Of a stretch of 64,000 nt of DNA, positions 60,766-64,000 are shown one piece after another. The first letter of the stretch is position 1, and every line of letters begins with the position of its first letter. This stretch comes from Maratus speciosus (Eukaryota; Arthropoda; Arachnida; Araneae; Salticidae): assembly GCA_963932465.1 (NCBI GenBank), contig CAWVRF010001058.1, forward strand, positions 992,001 through 1,056,000, read 5' to 3'. The notes beneath the pieces were generated by a model. That model made no database searches and was not told the DNA's origin. It was given only the letters and a program-made list of their open reading frames with translations. Made by a program: the position numbers and the translations under genes.

Positions 60766-62155
60766 TCAAAGCATTGTTAGAAAATTCATCAGAAAGAGTT
60801 ACCGCATATAAAACACGCAATATTTATGAATTGATTTCCGGTGCAGGGCTAAAAATTAATTTCTTAATAAATAATAAAGCGAAACCGAATATATTGTTTA
60901 AACAATCAAAGCATTGTTAGAAAATTCATCAGAAAGAGTTACCGCATATAAAACACGCAATATTTATGAATTGAATTCCGCTGCAAGGCTGAAAATTAAT
61001 TTTTTAATAAATAATAAAGCGAAACCGGATATATTGTTTCAACAATCAAAGCACTGTTAGAAAATTCATCAGAAAGAGTTACCGCAAATAAAACACGCAA
61101 TTGAATTCCGCTGTAGGGCTCAAAATTAATTTATTAATAAATAATAAAGCGAAACCGAATATATTGTTTCAACAATCAAAGCATTGTTAGAAAATTCATC
61201 AGAAAGAGTTACCGCATATAAAACACGCAATATTTATGAATTGAATCCCGGTGCAGGGCTCAAAATTAATTTCTTAATAAATAATAAAGCGAAACCGAAT
61301 ATATTGTTTCAACAATCAAAGCATTGTTAGAAAATTCATCAGAAAGAGTTACCGCATATAAAACACACAATATTTATGAATTGAATTCCGGTGCAGGGCT
61401 GAAAATGAATTTCTTAATAAATAATAAAGCGAAACCGAATATATTGTTTCAACAATCAAAGCATTGTTAGAAAATTCATCAGAAAGAGTTACCGCATATA
61501 AAACACGCAATATATATGAATTGAATCCCGGTGCAGGGCTCAAAATTAATTTCTTAATAAATAATAAAGCGAAACCGAATATATTGTTTCAACAATCAAA
61601 GCATTGTTAGAAAATTCACCAGAAAGAGTTACCGCATATAAAACACGCAATATTTATGAATTGAATTCCGCTGCAGGGCTCAAAATTAATTTATTAATAA
61701 ATAATAAAGAGAAACCGAATATATTGTTTCAACAATCAAAGCATTGTTAGAAAATTCACCAGAAAGAGTTACCGCATATAAAACACGCAATATTTATGAA
61801 TTGAATCCCGGTGCAGAGCTCAAAATTAATTTCTTAGTAAATAATAAAGCGAAACCGAATGTATTGTTTAAACAATCAAAGCATTGTTAGAAAATTCATA
61901 AGAAAGAGTTACCGCATATAAAACACGCAATATTTATGAATTGAATCCCCGTGCAGGGCTCAAAATTATTTTCTTAGTAAATAATAAAGCGAAACCGAAT
62001 ATATTGTTTAAACAATCAAAGCATTGTTAGAAAATTCATCAGAAAGAGTTACCGCATATAAAACACGCAATATTTATGAATATAATTCCGGTGCAGGGCT
62101 GAAAATTAATTTTTTAATAAATAATAAAGCGAAACCGAATATATTGTTTCAACAA
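60346..62155. repeat. 1,810-bp tandem unit in the expanded copy, copy 1 (13 monomers)
   Basis: Corresponds to 54217 onward at +6,130. It includes the 130-bp monomer 61046-61175, CACACAAT near 61366, GCAGAGCTC near 61811, CATAAG, and closes with ATGAATATAATTCC and a six-T monomer. Private changes are GCTGCAAGGC (60981) and GAATGTATTG (near 61858). Confidence 0.88.
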
Positions 62156-63965
62156 TGAAAGCATTGTTAGAAAATTCATCAGAAAGAGTTACCGCATATA
62201 AAACACGCAATATTTATGAATTGAATCCCCGTGCAGGGCTCAAAATTAATTTCTTAGTAAATAATAAAGCGAAACCGAATATATTGTTTAAACAATCAAA
62301 GCATTGTTAGAAAATTCATCAGAAAGAGTTACCGCATATAAAACACGCAATATTTATGAATTGAATTCCGCTGCAGGGCTGAAAATTAATTTTTTAATAA
62401 ATAATAAAGCGAAACCGAATATATTGTTTCAACAATGAAAGCATTGTTAGAAAATTCATCAGAAAGAGTTACCGCATATAAAACACGCAATAATTATGAA
62501 TTGAATTCCGGTGCAGAGCTGAAAATTAATTTCTTAATAAATAATAAAGCGAAACCGAATATATTGTTTCAACAATCAAAGCATTGTTAGAAAATTCATC
62601 AGAAAGAGTTACCGCATATAAAACACGCAATATTTATGAATTGATTTCCGGTGCAGGGCTAAAAATTAATTTCTTAATAAATAATAAAGCGAAACCGAAT
62701 ATATTGTTTAAACAATCAAAGCATTGTTAGAAAATTCATCAGAAAGAGTTACCGCATATAAAACACGCAATATTTATGAATTGAATTCCGCTGCAGGGCT
62801 GAAAATTAATTTTTTAATAAATAATAAAGCGAAACCGGATATATTGTTTCAACAATCAAAGCACTGTTAGAAAATTCATCAGAAAGAGTTACCGCAAATA
62901 AAACACGCAATTGAATTCCGCTGTAGGGCTCAAAATTAATTTATTAATAAATAATAAAGCGAAACCGAATATATTGTTTCAACAATCAAAGCATTGTTAG
63001 AAAATTCATCAGAAAGAGTTACCGCATATAAAACACGCAATATTTATGAATTGAATCCCGGTGCAGGGCTCAAAATTAATTTCTTAATAAATAATAAAGC
63101 GAAACCGAATATATTGTTTCAACAATCAAAGCATTGTTAGAAAATTCATCAGAAAGAGTTACCGCATATAAAACACGCAATATTTATGAATTGAATTCCG
63201 GTGCAGGGCTGAAAATGAATTTCTTAATAAATAATAAAGCGAAACCGAATATATTGTTTCAACAATCAAAGCATTGTTAGAAAATTCATCAGAAAGAGTT
63301 ACCGCATATAAAACACGCAATATATATGAATTGAATCCCGGTGCAGGGCTCAAAATTAATTTCTTAATAAATAATAAAGCGAAACCGAATATATTGTTTC
63401 AACATTCAAAGCATTGTTAGAAAATTCACCAGAAAGAGTTACCGCATATAAAACACGCAATATTTATGAATTGAATTCCGCTGCAGGGCTCAAAATTAAT
63501 TTATTAATAAATAATAAAGAGAAACCGAATATATTGTTTCAACAATCAAAGCATTGTTAGAAAATTCACCAGAAAGAGTTACCGCATATAAAACACGCAA
63601 TATTTATGAATTGAATCCCGGTGCAGAGCTCAAAATTAATTTCTTAGTAAATAATAAAGCGAAACCGAATATATTGTTTAAACAATCAAAGCATTGTTAG
63701 AAAATTCATAAGAAAGAGTTACCGCATATAAAACACGCAATATTTATGAATTGAATCCCCGTGCAGGGCTCAAAATTATTTTCTTAGTAAATAATAAAGC
63801 GAAACCGAATATATTGTTTAAACAATCAAAGCATTGTTAGAAAATTCATCAGAAAGAGTTACCGCATATAAAACACGCAATATTTATGAATATAATTCCG
63901 GTGCAGGGCTGAAAATTAATTTTTTAATAAATAATAAAGCGAAACCGAATATATTGTTTCAACAA
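62156..63965. repeat. 1,810-bp tandem unit in the expanded copy, copy 2 (13 monomers)
   Basis: Matches 60346-62155 at +1,810 over its full length, including the closing ATGAATATAATTCC monomer (near 63890). In the first 5,011-bp copy the second doublet member lacks that closing monomer. Here it is present, so the doublet has been homogenised or extended. The 130-bp monomer is 62856-62985. Private changes are TGCAGAGCTG (62513) and AACATTCAAAG (63401). Confidence 0.88.
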
Positions 63966-64000
63966 TGAAAGCATTGTTAGAAAATTCATCAGAAAGAGTT

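Larger units (their letters stand above)
1..64000. repeat. 140-bp tandem satellite DNA array filling the window
   Basis: A 140-bp unit beginning TCAAAGCATT and ending GTTTCAACAA repeats head to tail from the first to the last base, always in one orientation. I count 460 complete monomers plus 35 bases. The length budget closes: 32 monomers lack 10 bases, four monomer pairs lack 27, about 13 units carry 1-2 base deletions, and two carry insertions of 6 and 1. Consensus GC is 41/140. No unique sequence, mobile element or gene interrupts it. Divergence between monomers is usually a few percent and falls into recurring variant classes, so the array has higher-order structure. This is the organisation of eukaryotic heterochromatic satellites, most often centromeric or pericentromeric. 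The chromosomal location is inferred, not shown. Confidence 0.98.
57976..64000. repeat. 5,011-bp higher-order repeat, copy 2 (expanded, cut by the window edge)
   Basis: Repeats copy 1 from F and the 130-bp monomer 58116-58245 onward. At 59786 it gains 1,120 bp (eight monomers), after which landmarks sit at +6,130 from copy 1 (short monomers 61046 and 62856). Its E monomer is a normal 140 bp. A private change is GTGCACGGCTG (58882) where all other copies of that monomer read GTGCACCGCTG. The window ends 35 bases into a TGAAAG monomer starting at 63966, so the unit continues beyond. Confidence 0.9.

Noticed and set aside
1..64000. CRISPR array
   Set aside because: CRISPR arrays alternate a short conserved repeat with unique spacers. 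Here the full 140 bp is conserved and no spacer-like variable part exists.
1..64000. Tandem repeats inside a giant repetitive protein gene
   Set aside because: 140 is not a multiple of three and every frame on both strands meets a stop within about one monomer, so no continuous reading frame can run through the array.
1..64000. CENP-B box or other known centromere-protein motif
   Set aside because: I looked for the TTCGNNNNANNCGGG core on both strands of the consensus. The closest stretch, TTCGGTTTCGC on the minus strand, lacks the required A and CGGG.
1..64000. Transposon-derived repeat (SINE, MITE or LTR)
   Set aside because: No target-site duplications, terminal inverted repeats, poly-A tail or Pol III A and B boxes could be recognised. 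Units abut directly with no flanking DNA inside the window.
1..64000. Assignment to the 142-bp Tenebrio molitor satellite or another named beetle satellite
   Set aside because: Length, AT-richness and an EcoRI site are similar in style, but I cannot compare sequences here and the unit is 140, not 142 bp. A search of the consensus against Repbase or Dfam and GenBank satellites would decide it.
1..64000. Inversions or strand switches inside the array
   Set aside because: All monomers read TCAAAGCATT or its variants on the plus strand from end to end. No reverse-complement block was found.
63966..64000. Possible array edge at the right end of the window
   Set aside because: The last 35 bases are an ordinary TGAAAG monomer start, so the array simply continues past the window.

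Overview
The whole 64 kb is one head-to-tail tandem satellite DNA array. The unit is 140 bp, about 29% GC, and always in the same orientation. Counting from the recurring TCAAAGCATT as base 1, the window holds 460 complete monomers plus 35 bases; adding up every indel I found reproduces the window length exactly. I see no protein-coding gene, RNA gene, transposon or unique-sequence island. Such an array is typical of eukaryotic (peri)centromeric or subtelomeric heterochromatin. An AT-rich satellite of near-nucleosome length, with no CpG depletion and an EcoRI site (GAATTC) in most monomers, would fit an insect such as a beetle. I cannot identify the species from the sequence.

Monomers fall into recurring variant classes. 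'Generic' is the consensus (example 2941-3080). 'P' has CCCGGTGC, CTTAGTAAAT and a GTTTAAAC end. 'T' has a run of six T and is followed by a monomer starting TGAAAG. 'L' has CTCAAAATTAATTTATTAA. 'E' has TTCAACAG. 'F' has TGATTTCC and usually CCGGATAT, and is followed by a monomer reading CACTG. 'S' is 130 bp, lacking 10 bases in the ATATTTATGA stretch. The order F-S-P-T-L-E recurs as a cassette and is the skeleton of the higher-order repeats.

Layout: 1-4190 is irregular. A 1,950-bp block (14 monomers) occurs twice at 4470-6419 and 6700-8649. Next come three related superblocks, 8650-15219 (6,570 bp), 15220-22039 (6,820 bp) and 22040-25389 (partial), with nested 1,960-bp and 2,370-bp tandem copies. 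25390-31199 is a shuffled zone with a 2,762-bp offset duplication. 31200-43902 is three copies of a 4,281-bp, 31-monomer higher-order repeat, the third modified and truncated. 43903-47396 is a mosaic. 47397-52134 is two exact-length 2,369-bp units. 52965-64000 is a 5,011-bp, 36-monomer unit followed by an expanded copy cut by the window edge, with nested 1,810-bp and 1,120-bp duplications.

No genes act together here. The content is a record of unequal exchange and local amplification at many scales. The most interesting signals are the nested higher-order repeats, the chimeric monomers that mark exchange points, the perfect 14-base palindrome confined to P monomers, the lack of CpG depletion, and a reading frame open through nearly the whole monomer.
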